DNA from: an uncultured Clostridia bacterium | GTDB taxonomy: Bacteria; Bacillota; Clostridia; TANB77; CAG-465 | Assembly (NCBI GenBank): GCA_944388585.1 | Contig: CALXJI010000002.1 | Location: forward strand, 186,001 to 250,000 | DNA length: 64,000 nt | Direction of reading: 5' to 3' | Part shown: in pieces, positions 51,121-59,829 of the stretch | How the letters are laid out: every line of letters begins with the position of its first letter | Numbering within the stretch: position 1 is the first letter of the stretch | Translations under genes and position numbers: made by a program | Notes under the pieces: generated by a model | Seen by the model: the letters and a program-made list of their open reading frames with translations, nothing else | Databases searched by the model: none | What the model was told of the DNA's origin: nothing

Positions 51121-51792
51121 ATGGACTATATTAAATTAATTGATAAAAATTTATATAATTATTTACAAGAAAATATCTTACCTAAATACGAAAAAAATAT
51201 TGGTGGTCATGATGTATCTCACATTAACTATGTTATAAATAGATCTTTTGAAATAATACAAGAATTTAACTTAGATGTAAATTATAATATAGTATATACA
51301 ACTGCTATGTATCATGATATTGGATATAAAAAAGATCCAGATAATCATGAAATTGTGTCTTCTCAAATTTTTGATAGTGATAATAATATAAAAAGTTTTT
51401 TCAGCAAAGATGATCAAAAAATTATACATGAAGCAATAGTAGATCATAGGGCAAGTCTTGAATATGAGCCAAGAAGCATATATGGAAAAATAGTATCTTC
51501 TGCTGATAGAGAAATATCTGTAGAAAATATGCTAATACGTTCATTAAGATACCAAAGAGATAAACACAAAGCTGAAAATCCAACTCTTGATGATATAATT
51601 GAATATTCATATAAAAAACTATCTAGTAAATATGGAAAAACTAATGGATACGCTAAAATGTATTACAAAGATAAAAAATATAACGACTATATAAAAGAAA
51701 TTAATATTTTATTAGATTCAAAGGAGTTATTTAAAGAAAAGGAAAAAGAAATTGCTAATAAAATAGGGTTATTAAAAGAAGATAATAGCTAG
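51121..51792 (+). CDS. HD-domain hydrolase
   Basis: A 223-residue cytoplasmic HD protein: HDVSHINYVINRSFEII, TTAMYHDIGYKKDPDNHE (HD pair) and AIVDHRASLEYEPRSIYGKIVSSADRE with a late Asp, a full HD set. ATG 51121 follows AGGAGG. Closest in look to the uridine-monophosphate or ppGpp-like small HD hydrolases; substrate unknown. It is single and divergent from tyrS, with a terminator behind. Confidence 0.82.
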   Translation: MDYIKLIDKNLYNYLQENILPKYEKNIGGHDVSHINYVINRSFEIIQEFNLDVNYNIVYTTAMYHDIGYKKDPDNHEIVSSQIFDSDNNIKSFFSKDDQKIIHEAIVDHRASLEYEPRSIYGKIVSSADREISVENMLIRSLRYQRDKHKAENPTLDDIIEYSYKKLSSKYGKTNGYAKMYYKDKKYNDYIKEINILLDSKELFKEKEKEIANKIGLLKEDNS

Positions 51793-51816
51793 GTTTACTA
51801 ACTATTATCTTTTTTT
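51779..51816. terminator. bidirectional terminator
   Basis: A stem GATAATAG/CTATTATC with inner TAG/CTA pairing lies between two convergent genes and ends in seven T on the plus strand. Confidence 0.85.
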
Positions 51817-51818
51817 AA

Positions 51819-53045
51819 TTATATTCTTATTTTTTCTCCAACATATATTAAATTTGGATTTTGTATATCATTAATTCTTACAAGTTCATTTACTGTTGTT
51901 CCATATGTTTGTGCTATTTGAGACAATGTATCTCCTGGTTTTACTAAGTAAATTACTTTTCCTGTTGCATGTACATTATATCTTACTGTTTCTATTTTTA
52001 ATACTTGCCCTACATATATTACATTTGGATTAGATATACTATTTTCTCTTGCAATACTTTCAACAGTAACATTATACTCATCTGCTATTTTAGATAATGT
52101 ATCTCCAGCTTTTACAGTATAGTATATTGTGCTATTTTCTGAATTTTGAAAAGCATTTTGTGTAGTAGGTATTATTAATGTTTGACCAACATATATAAGA
52201 TTAGGATTTTGTATGCTGTTAAGACTTACTATGCTATCTACAGTTGTACCATATTTATTTGCAATAGCTGCTAATGTATCCCCTGCTTGAACAGTTATAG
52301 TAATTTGAGCATTGTCATTTTGTGGTAAAACCGTGTTTCCTGTATTATTTATAGCATCCGTATTATCAAGTAATACCCCATCAGTAAATCTATCTAAATC
52401 AACTTGTGCATTTATTCCACTAACTCTTCCAGTATCTGAATATTGAAATCCAACCCAAGTACTCCAATTTCTATAAAGCTGAGGCTCTGACACACCATAT
52501 TCAGCTATCCATAATGGATAAGAAGACAAAGATGAATCAAATACATTTCCAGCATTATATGCATCACTATAAACCATAGCTCTTTTTCCTGTAACCTGCT
52601 CTAATCTTTGAAGAAAAGTTCTTGAAATACTATTCACTTCACTGTTACTTAATCCTCCAAAATATTCAAAGTCCATAGCAAGTAAACAATCTGGTGATGT
52701 TCCATTTATAACTGAAGCAAAAAAATCTGCTTCTTGAATTGCTTGCTGTGTACTTCTTGCAGTAACATAGTGATAAAATCCAACTTTAAGTCCTGCCTCT
52801 TTAGCTCTATTATAATTCTGTCTAAAATATGGATCAACAAAATTTGTTCCCTCACTACTTCTAATATATACTATATCTATTCCAGCATTTCTTACACTTT
52901 GAAAATTAATATTTCCTTGATATTCACTAACATCAATACCATTATATATAACATTACTAGATGGAGATATTGCATAACAAGTAGTAAATATCATTTGTAT
53001 TACTAATGTAAATACAAGTAATATACTTATTTTATATTTTTTCAA
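51819..53045 (-). CDS. GH25 lysozyme with three LysM domains
   Basis: A 408-residue exported wall hydrolase. After a signal peptide (about 1-25), the GH25 domain starts [23 protein letters not shown] and has the catalytic acid pair in [11 protein letters not shown], closing near 240. Three LysM modules follow (about 250-293, 305-350, 362-408), each with AGDTL/PGDTL and NPNLIYVGQ. LysM binds GlcNAc-containing wall glycan. It cuts peptidoglycan as an N-acetylmuramidase. The start is TTG 53045 with GGGAGG upstream. It may serve autolysis or germination. Confidence 0.93.
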   Translation of the reverse strand: MKKYKISILLVFTLVIQMIFTTCYAISPSSNVIYNGIDVSEYQGNINFQSVRNAGIDIVYIRSSEGTNFVDPYFRQNYNRAKEAGLKVGFYHYVTARSTQQAIQEADFFASVINGTSPDCLLAMDFEYFGGLSNSEVNSISRTFLQRLEQVTGKRAMVYSDAYNAGNVFDSSLSSYPLWIAEYGVSEPQLYRNWSTWVGFQYSDTGRVSGINAQVDLDRFTDGVLLDNTDAINNTGNTVLPQNDNAQITITVQAGDTLAAIANKYGTTVDSIVSLNSIQNPNLIYVGQTLIIPTTQNAFQNSENSTIYYTVKAGDTLSKIADEYNVTVESIARENSISNPNVIYVGQVLKIETVRYNVHATGKVIYLVKPGDTLSQIAQTYGTTVNELVRINDIQNPNLIYVGEKIRI

Positions 53046-53220
53046 ATTTTACCTCCCTGATAGCATTTACTATCTTTATATACTATGTCATCTTACTACT
53101 TTGTGTGATCTTATAATACCTATAACAATGCAGAATATTTTACTTTTTATGTAAATTATGTTATAATATTAATTGTATTATATTAGTAATCCATAAAAAA
53201 TTTTTAAGGAGGTTGATGTT

Positions 53221-53608
53221 ATGGAAAAATATAACGAAATTGCTGCTAAATGGTGGACTGATCTGATTACAAATATAAGTATAGCAGATTATGATATTGG
53301 AGAAAAAGATGAAAACACAATGCTTGCTTCTCTTTTATGGGCAGATTTAGCATTACATTCTAAACCATCAAATGAAAATGCTCAAAAATTTGAAAAAAAT
53401 TTAGCTAAAGCTATAGAGAAAGAAGTAGAAAAAAATCGGAAAAATGACTTTAAGTGTAGACTATCATCCAGATGATATACTTAGTAGAATTATACAAAAA
53501 ACTGGAATTAGTACAAATTGTTTTTCACCAAAAACTATTATGTGGATTTCAAAAGAAAAAGTATCTGTAAGAAAAGGATATAGTGGAAAAATTATCCAAC
53601 TTCTTTAG
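53221..53608 (+). pseudogene. Small conserved protein gene with a single-base frameshift
   Basis: The frame from ATG 53221 reads MEKYNEIAAKWWTDLI to VEKNRKNDFKCRLSSR and stops at 53475. In the next frame the protein goes on as MTLSVDYHPDDILSRIIQKTGI, then SPKTIMWISKEKVSVRKGY and stops at 53608. Deleting one A in CGGAAAAATGAC (near 53437-53442) gives NRKMTLSVDY and a joined product of about 128 residues. Together the parts resemble a known clostridial small-protein family (KWW near the start, MWIS..KVSV near the end) of unknown role. Homopolymer position makes a sequencing or assembly error possible. Confidence 0.78.
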
Positions 53609-53619
53609 AGAAAACATTT

Positions 53620-53648
53620 CTCACATGATAATTTCATGTGAGTTTTTA
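53620..53648 (+). terminator. terminator after the frameshifted small gene
   Basis: A perfect 8-bp stem (CTCACATG/CATGTGAG) with a 7-base loop followed by five T. Confidence 0.85.
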
Positions 53649-53707
53649 ATTGTATAAATTATAATTTTCTGATATACTGATTTTATAATTATAAAGGAGA
53701 ATCTATT

Positions 53708-54862
53708 ATGGATAACGATAAAAATAAATCAAATATATTTTTTCCATCTTTTAAATTTGAAAGAAAAACTAAAGCATTTAACAAATATATCTGGTGGTTT
53801 GTAGCTCTAATATCTATGTTTAGTGTCTCTTTAGTACTACTATGTATGTTTCATACATTTTTATGCTGGTTTTTAAATATAGTAAGTAGTTTTATACATG
53901 ACAATTTTATATTTGTAACATTTATACCAGTAATACTATACATTTTACTTAGCTATCAATTTTTGAAATTTCTCTCATCACTTATGGCTTCATATAAATT
54001 TGAAGATGGACAAATTACTAAAGGAATAATACAAAAATCTAATAAAGTAAAAGGAACAGATTTAATCATAGATACCGCTTTAGTTACCAACATGCTAAAA
54101 AATGTAAGTAATTCTTCAAGTGTTGTCGCTAGTAATACAGCATTAAACATGAACAAAATAATAACCTTAATTAGACTAAATACTAAGAAAGAATTTGTTC
54201 AAAAATACTTTGATACTGAATTATACAAAAAAGAAGTATATAAAAATCCAAAATTAATTAAAGAAAATAAATATTCTTTAATATATACATGTGATAATAA
54301 AAAGAAATTGGTAATACCTAAAATATATGACGGAATATGTGATGTAGATAATAAAAAAGAAACCTCTTTTTTGTTTCGTATAGCTATACGAAGTGTTATT
54401 GTATTTGTTATAGCCTTATTTATATCAATAGCAGATCTAGTAATTGGATATAGTAATAACACACAAAATATAACTACTATTTCAAATGAAGTACATATAC
54501 TACAAGAAAATCTTACCTCATATGGTTATACTTGTGAAAAAGTAAATGAAAAAATGTATACTTTTTCAAAAAGTGTTGGAGAAAAGACATCTAAAATTAG
54601 CTATTATCTAGATAAAAATGGAAATATTGATAATGTAAATATTCAGCTGTACTACAATTCTAATTATCCAAATATTGAAAAAGAATTAATTTATATTATA
54701 AGTACTATAAATGATGAATTTAATAGTAGTGATATATCCGAATTTGTAAGTTTAGTACATCAAAATATACAAGGTAATTTAGAATATGGATCTCTAAGAG
54801 GAAGAAATTATAAATTAACATTAGGTACAAGTCAAGGATATATAGACATCCATAGCTATTAA
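53708..54862 (+). CDS. Membrane protein of unknown function
   Basis: A 384-residue protein with membrane helices at about 28-50, 63-84 and 222-243, a cytoplasmic-sized loop between (about 90-215) and an extracytoplasmic C-terminal domain of about 135 residues (VHILQENLTSYGYTCEKVNEKMY to SQGYIDIHSY). AAGGAG lies upstream of the ATG at 53708. I do not recognise it. It is single, with terminators on both sides. Nothing in context gives a job. Confidence 0.65.
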   Translation: MDNDKNKSNIFFPSFKFERKTKAFNKYIWWFVALISMFSVSLVLLCMFHTFLCWFLNIVSSFIHDNFIFVTFIPVILYILLSYQFLKFLSSLMASYKFEDGQITKGIIQKSNKVKGTDLIIDTALVTNMLKNVSNSSSVVASNTALNMNKIITLIRLNTKKEFVQKYFDTELYKKEVYKNPKLIKENKYSLIYTCDNKKKLVIPKIYDGICDVDNKKETSFLFRIAIRSVIVFVIALFISIADLVIGYSNNTQNITTISNEVHILQENLTSYGYTCEKVNEKMYTFSKSVGEKTSKISYYLDKNGNIDNVNIQLYYNSNYPNIEKELIYIISTINDEFNSSDISEFVSLVHQNIQGNLEYGSLRGRNYKLTLGTSQGYIDIHSY

Positions 54863-54876
54863 ACATTTATTATTAA

Positions 54877-54916
54877 AAAAGGACAATTATTAAAAATCTA
54901 ATTGTCCTTTTATTTT
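54877..54916. terminator. bidirectional terminator
   Basis: A perfect 13-bp stem (AAAAGGACAATTA/TAATTGTCCTTTT) lies between the membrane protein gene and convergent adhE. Confidence 0.9.
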
Positions 54917-54920
54917 TATA

Positions 54921-57512
54921 TTATTTCTTTTCTCCATAATATGCATCTATCAATATTTGTTTTAAATCTTCAATTAAAGGTAGTTTTGGATTAGCTGTTG
55001 TACATTGATCCTCGAATGCTTTATATGCTAGCTCATCAACTTTTTTCATATATTCTTCTTCATCTATTCCTTCTTCTTTAAATGATTTTGACATATTTAA
55101 ATTACTCATTAATCCACGTATTGCTTTAATTAAAGAATCCACTCCCTCTTGTGTTGTAGAAGCAGGTAATCCTTGACGTTTTGCAATGTCTGCATATCTT
55201 TTATCTGCTACAAAATACTCATATTTTGGGAATGATACAAATTTATCTGGCATTATAGAGTTATATTTTATAACATATGGAAGTAATATTGCATTTGCTC
55301 TACCATGTGGTACATGATATTCTGCACCTATTTTATGTGCAAGTGAATGATTAATTCCCAAAAATGCATTTGAAAATGCCATACCAGCTATAGTACTTGC
55401 ATTATGCATTTTTTCTCTTGCCTCTTTATCTGATGAATCATTATATGATCTTACTAAATATTTAAATACAAGTTCTGCTGCTTTTTCAGCAAGGCCATCT
55501 GTATAATCACTTGCCATTGTAGAAACATATGCTTCAAGTGCATGTGTAAGTACATCCATCCCTGTATCTGCAACACTTTTTGCTGGTAATGAATATACAA
55601 GCTCTGGATCAACAATTGCAACTGTTGGAACTAAAGCATAATCTGCAAGTGGATATTTCATATTATTTACTTTATCTGATATAACAGCAAATGAAGTTGT
55701 CTCTGATCCTGTTCCACTAGTTGTAGGGATAGCTACCATTTTAGCCTTTTTACCTAAATCCTCTATTTTATATACTCTTTTTCTTATATCCATAAATTTA
55801 TTTTTCATTGCATCTAAGTCTACATCTGGTTGCTCATAAAGTAGCCACATTCCTTTAGCTGCATCTATTGCACTACCACCACCTAAAGCTATAATGCAAT
55901 CAGGCTCAAATTTATTCATCATCTCAACACCACTTTTTACAGTATCAAAAGATGGATCTGGCTCTACTTGACTATAGATGTATGAATGCACTTTATTTCT
56001 TCTTTCTCTTAAATAATATAATATTTTATCTACATATCCAAGTTTTACCATTGCAGGATCAGTTACAATAAATACTCTAGAAATATCTCTCATAACCTGT
56101 AAATATTTTATAGAACCCTTTTCAAAGAAAATTTTATTAGGTACTTTAAACCACTGCATATTAACCCTCCTTCTTGCCATTCTTTTTACATTAATTAAAT
56201 TAACAGCTGATACATTAGATGTTGTAGAATTTCCACCAAATGTTCCACATCCTAGAGTAAGTGATGGTAAATTTGTATTATATATATCACCTATAGCACC
56301 ATGTGTAGAAGGAGAGTTTACTATAATTCTACCAGCTTTCATTGTATTACCAAACATTTGAATAACGTCTTTATCCTCTGCATGTATTACTGCAGAATGA
56401 CCAAGTCCACCATATTCTAAAAGTTTAGATGCAATGGAAAATGCTTCGTTATAATCTTTTACAACATAATATGCAAGTATAGGACTAAGTTTTTCTTTAG
56501 ATAAAGGATACTCATCTCCTACCCCATCAATTTTTGCTATTAAAATTTTTGTTTTAGGATCTACTTTAATTCCTGCATCTGTAGCAATTTTATATGCACT
56601 TTGACCTACTATTGAAGAATTAATTGCAAATGTCCCATTTTTTTCAACTATTATATAATCTTGTAATTTTTGTTTTTCTTTTTCACTTAGAAAATGACAT
56701 CCATATTCTTTCATTAAATTTTCAAATTCATTCTTAATATCCTTATCTACAATTACAGATTGCTCTGATGCACAAATCATACCATTATCAAAAGTCTTAG
56801 ACATAATTAAATCTGTAACTGATGTTCTAAGTTTAGCACTCTTATGTATATAACATGGTACATTTCCAGGTCCTACACCTAAAGCTGGTTTTCCACATGA
56901 ATAAGCAGATTTTACCATTCCAGATCCACCTGTTGCAAGTATAATTTTTACATCTTTATGATGCATTAATGCGTTAGTAGCATCTATTGATGGTTTTTCT
57001 ATCCATTGTATACAATACTTTGGTGCACCTGCTTTTATAGCTGCATCTAGTACTACCTTGGCTGCTTCTACACTACACTTTTGTGCTGATGGATGGAATC
57101 CAAATATTATAGGATTTCTTGTTTTTACAGCAATTAATGATTTAAATATTGTAGTTGCAGTAGGATTAGTTACTGGTGTAACACCTGCAATTATTCCAAC
57201 AGGTTCTGCAACAAGTTCATAATCTTCAAGCTCGTTATAATCTATTACCCCAACAGTCTTATCATATTTTATATTATGATAAATATACTCAGAAGCAAAT
57301 ATATTTTTTGTTACTTTATCTTCTACCACTCCTCTTTTAGTTTCTTCAACTGCAAGACATGCAAGCTCCATATGTTTAGCATTTGCTGCAATTGACATTT
57401 GCTTTACAATATTATCTATTGTATCTTGATCAAGCTTCATATACTCCTTTTCAGCTTCTTTTGCTTTTTTTACTAGTTCATCAATCATATTAGATACATT
57501 ATTTTCTTCCAT
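54921..57512 (-). CDS. adhE: Bifunctional acetaldehyde-CoA/alcohol dehydrogenase AdhE
   Basis: An 863-residue fusion enzyme that turns acetyl-CoA into ethanol and spends two NADH. The N-terminal aldehyde dehydrogenase domain (1 to about 440) has the catalytic Cys in NGMICASEQS (about residue 247) and GVGPGNVPCYIHKSA. The iron-dependent alcohol dehydrogenase domain has GGGSAIDAAKGMW, IPTTSGTGSE and the iron ligands in GINHSLAHKIGAEYHVPHGRANA. It forms spirosomes in other species. Full length. No clear Rex operator was seen upstream. Key enzyme of redox balance with the D-LDH. Confidence 0.97.
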   Translation of the reverse strand: MEENNVSNMIDELVKKAKEAEKEYMKLDQDTIDNIVKQMSIAANAKHMELACLAVEETKRGVVEDKVTKNIFASEYIYHNIKYDKTVGVIDYNELEDYELVAEPVGIIAGVTPVTNPTATTIFKSLIAVKTRNPIIFGFHPSAQKCSVEAAKVVLDAAIKAGAPKYCIQWIEKPSIDATNALMHHKDVKIILATGGSGMVKSAYSCGKPALGVGPGNVPCYIHKSAKLRTSVTDLIMSKTFDNGMICASEQSVIVDKDIKNEFENLMKEYGCHFLSEKEKQKLQDYIIVEKNGTFAINSSIVGQSAYKIATDAGIKVDPKTKILIAKIDGVGDEYPLSKEKLSPILAYYVVKDYNEAFSIASKLLEYGGLGHSAVIHAEDKDVIQMFGNTMKAGRIIVNSPSTHGAIGDIYNTNLPSLTLGCGTFGGNSTTSNVSAVNLINVKRMARRRVNMQWFKVPNKIFFEKGSIKYLQVMRDISRVFIVTDPAMVKLGYVDKILYYLRERRNKVHSYIYSQVEPDPSFDTVKSGVEMMNKFEPDCIIALGGGSAIDAAKGMWLLYEQPDVDLDAMKNKFMDIRKRVYKIEDLGKKAKMVAIPTTSGTGSETTSFAVISDKVNNMKYPLADYALVPTVAIVDPELVYSLPAKSVADTGMDVLTHALEAYVSTMASDYTDGLAEKAAELVFKYLVRSYNDSSDKEAREKMHNASTIAGMAFSNAFLGINHSLAHKIGAEYHVPHGRANAILLPYVIKYNSIMPDKFVSFPKYEYFVADKRYADIAKRQGLPASTTQEGVDSLIKAIRGLMSNLNMSKSFKEEGIDEEEYMKKVDELAYKAFEDQCTTANPKLPLIEDLKQILIDAYYGEKK

Positions 57513-57718
57513 AAAAATCCCCCATTCTATGTTCCATATTAGATTTTAACATGAACATTTTAGTTTATCAATCAATAAAAATAAATTTATATAATTTATT
57601 TATTTTTAAGAATTAATAATATGCAATCATTCTATAATATAAGTAATATTTATATTTTAAATTACAAAATATTGCACTTTTTGCAAATATACAATAAAAT
57701 ATATTGTAGGTGTTAATT

Positions 57719-58402
57719 ATGAAAAATAATATAGAAAAAAATACAAACACACAAAATACCTCATTTGCAAAAGGACTTAATTTTTACAAACTATTTTGGA
57801 TTTTCTATATAGGTTGTTTTGCAGGTGTAGTTGTAGAGTGTGTTTGGTGTATATTTAAAAATGGATTTTTTGAATATAGAACTGCTTTAATATTAGAGCC
57901 ATTAAATCCAGTATATGGCGTAGGGGCAGTTTTAATTTCACTTTGTTTTGTTAGGATGACAGGATGGAAAAACATTTATATTTATATAGGATCCTTTATA
58001 GTAGGAGGTCTCTTTGAATGGTTATGTAGTGTCTTTCAAGAACTAGTATTTGGAACTATATCTTGGAACTATACACCAAGCACACTAGGAATACTAGGTA
58101 ATAGAACAAGTTTAATATATTGCTTTTTTTGGGGCTTTTTAGGTGTAATATGGGTACGACTTATATATCCATTTTTATCTAGAACAATAGAGAGTATCCC
58201 TAATAAAACTGGTAAAATACTTACATGGATATTTGTCTTTATAGTAAGTTTTGACATTTTATTTTCTGCGGGTGCTTCACTTAGACAAAAAGATAGAAGG
58301 AATAACATTCCTCCTAAAAATTCAATTGATGTATTTTACGACACTTATTTTAACGATGAAGTCTTAAAACATTTTTACCATAACATAACCGTTAAAGATT
58401 AA
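57719..58402 (+). CDS. CmpB-like putative ABC transporter membrane protein (DUF1113 type)
   Basis: A 227-residue membrane protein of the ABC_trans_CmpB family: FWIFYIGCFAGVVVECVWCIFKNGFFEYRTALILEPLNPVYG and LGNRTSLIYCFFWGFLGVIWV are typical. About six membrane helices. Despite the family name, no ATPase partner lies near and transport is unproven. ATG 57719 follows AGGTG. It is single, divergent from adhE, with a terminator behind. Confidence 0.82.
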   Translation: MKNNIEKNTNTQNTSFAKGLNFYKLFWIFYIGCFAGVVVECVWCIFKNGFFEYRTALILEPLNPVYGVGAVLISLCFVRMTGWKNIYIYIGSFIVGGLFEWLCSVFQELVFGTISWNYTPSTLGILGNRTSLIYCFFWGFLGVIWVRLIYPFLSRTIESIPNKTGKILTWIFVFIVSFDILFSAGASLRQKDRRNNIPPKNSIDVFYDTYFNDEVLKHFYHNITVKD

Positions 58403-58432
58403 CTGACATTATTTTTATCCGTTTTCATTTAA

Positions 58433-58464
58433 AAAGAATATAGCTAACTCTATATTCTTTTTTT
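58433..58464 (+). terminator. terminator after the CmpB-like gene
   Basis: A perfect 11-bp stem (AAAGAATATAG/CTATATTCTTT) with a 6-base loop and a T run. Confidence 0.88.
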
Positions 58465-58782
58465 AGCTTTATTAATTATCATATATTTAAATTACCTACC
58501 CCCTTTTTCAGCCACAATTTATTATAGATCTAAAAATTAACTTGCTTTATAGAATAGACTTATGAATTAGTTTTCATATCTACATTTTTAGATCCTTATT
58601 AACTGTTAGCCCTATTATACATCTATTTTTAAGATTTTTTTAAGAATCGATGTAATTAGTCCATTTTCATGCTTATTTTATTATTTTTTACAATTAACCA
58701 CGATTTTTCCAAATTTTACCACATTTTTTTATTTAAATATTTAATTTTATTATTATTTTATATAATAAGTACATGGTAAATA
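58465..58782. other. noncoding AT-rich stretch with an 11-bp inverted repeat
   Basis: No supported gene lies here on either strand. GATCTAAAAAT (58527-58537) and ATTTTTAGATC (58584-58594) are perfect inverted copies 46 bases apart. I looked for a tracrRNA anti-repeat to the CRISPR array that follows and did not find a convincing one. Confidence 0.5.
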
Positions 58783-59015
58783 ATTACATTTTTCTCCCAA
58801 CTTTATTTATGATATAATAATCTAACATGGGATTTGGTTGAATGTATGTTATACTTCTCTTCTAATTTTATTTATGATATAATAAATGGGGGGTTTTCTC
58901 GTCCATGTGTACTGTTATACTTCTCTGCTAATTTTATTTATGATATAATACAAAAAAAGAAGACAACGAGGTTGCTGAAGTTATACTTCTCTTCTAATTT
59001 TATTTATGATATAAT
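58783..59015 (+). CRISPR. Small type II-like CRISPR array, 4 repeats and 3 spacers
   Basis: Four 36-bp repeats lie at 58783-58818, 58848-58883, 58914-58949 and 58980-59015, with spacers of 29, 30 and 30 bp that differ fully from one another. The repeat starts GTTATACTTCTC and ends TTTATGATATAAT. Copies 2 and 4 are identical, copy 3 has one change and copy 1 has seven. Near-complementary ends (GTTATA/TATAAT), 36-bp repeats and 30-bp spacers fit type II (Cas9) arrays. Each repeat ends in TATGATATAAT, a perfect extended -10 box (TRTGnTATAAT), so each spacer may be transcribed from its own promoter as in type II-C arrays of Neisseria. A terminator follows the last repeat. No cas gene is in the window. 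Confidence 0.9.
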
Positions 59016-59023
59016 TGTATTAC

Positions 59024-59062
59024 AAAAAAGCTTGAAAAATAAACATATTCAAGCTTTTTTAT
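59024..59062. terminator. terminator after the CRISPR array
   Basis: A perfect 13-bp stem (AAAAAAGCTTGAA/TTCAAGCTTTTTT) with an 11-base loop begins 9 bases after the last repeat. It should stop transcription from the array and also transcripts coming from the other side. Confidence 0.9.
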
Positions 59063-59199
59063 TTTATTTTTTTATAAAATTTATATTGATTTTTATAATT
59101 ATTTTTTTTTTTAAATAAAAAGTTTATATAATAAAAATTTAAATACTTTTATTTAAAGAATATTAATGATATAATATTTATCATTAAAGGAGAATTAAA
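59063..59199 (+). promoter_or_regulatory. AT-rich upstream region with extended -10 box for the phosphatase gene
   Basis: TGATATAAT at 59167-59175 is an extended -10 box 24 bases before the ATG. No clear -35 box. The rest is almost pure A/T; it may also act as the array's leader if spacers are added at this end. Confidence 0.5.
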
Positions 59200-59733
59200 A
59201 TGGAAACTAAAATCATATACTTTGTTCATGGTACTACATCAGACAATATTGAGGGAAAATGTAGTGGCTGGAATCAAGTTGAGCTTACAGATTTAGGAAA
59301 AGAAAGAGCAATAAAACTTGGTCAGATAAGAAAGGATACTCATTTTGATGTAATATTTACATCAGATTTAATACGAGCAATAGATTCTGCAAATTTAGCT
59401 TTTCCTAACGTTAATCACATTCAAGATAAAAGATTAAGAGAATGTAATTATGGTGATTTAGATGGAAAAGATAAGAAACTAGTAGTTTATGAAGACCATA
59501 TAGATATACCATTTCCAAACGGTGAATCATTAAAAGATGTAGAAAAAAGAATCATAAACTTTATTGAATTTATAAAAGAAAATTATTCTGGTAAAACAAT
59601 AGGTATAGTTGCACATCGCGCACCTCAACTCGCCTTTGAAGTATTAACAAAAAACCTTACTTGGAATGAAGCAATTAAAAATGACTGGAGAAATACAAAG
59701 TCTTGGCAACCAGGATGGGAATATATAATATAA
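59200..59733 (+). CDS. Histidine-phosphatase-family protein with altered RHG motif
   Basis: A 177-residue protein of the phosphoglycerate mutase/histidine phosphatase fold. The N terminus reads IIYFVHGTTSDN where the usual motif is RHGET; the Arg before the phospho-accepting His is Val. Other active-site parts are present: FTSDLIRAIDSANLAF (second Arg), LRECNYGDLDGKD (Glu) and GIVAHRAPQLAFE (second His). The GWNQVELTDLGKERA stretch is standard. ATG 59200 follows AAAGGAG. Missing Arg should weaken phosphate binding; activity or substrate may have changed. Confidence 0.82.
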   Translation: METKIIYFVHGTTSDNIEGKCSGWNQVELTDLGKERAIKLGQIRKDTHFDVIFTSDLIRAIDSANLAFPNVNHIQDKRLRECNYGDLDGKDKKLVVYEDHIDIPFPNGESLKDVEKRIINFIEFIKENYSGKTIGIVAHRAPQLAFEVLTKNLTWNEAIKNDWRNTKSWQPGWEYII

Positions 59734-59741
59734 ATTTATTT

Positions 59742-59774
59742 AAGTTGTTGGGTTTAAACCAACAACTTTTTTAT
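59742..59774 (+). terminator. terminator after the phosphatase gene
   Basis: A perfect 10-bp stem (AAGTTGTTGG/CCAACAACTT) followed by T. Confidence 0.88.
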
Positions 59775-59829
59775 TTTTTCTATCACAAAAAATCTATATT
59801 TTCATAACATATAGCAAGGAGGAGTAAAA

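Noticed and set aside
57513-57718. Rex operator upstream of adhE
   Set aside because: I looked for a TTGTTAAnnnnTTAACAA-like palindrome and found only loose AT-rich half-sites.
58403-58782. tracrRNA next to the CRISPR array
   Set aside because: No stretch complementary to the first 20 or so bases of the repeat was found on either strand.
58834-59118. An open frame with three copies of the peptide LYFSxNFIYDII
   Set aside because: The repeats are the translation of CRISPR repeats with 66-bp period; there is no ribosome-binding site and spacer-coded parts are unrelated.
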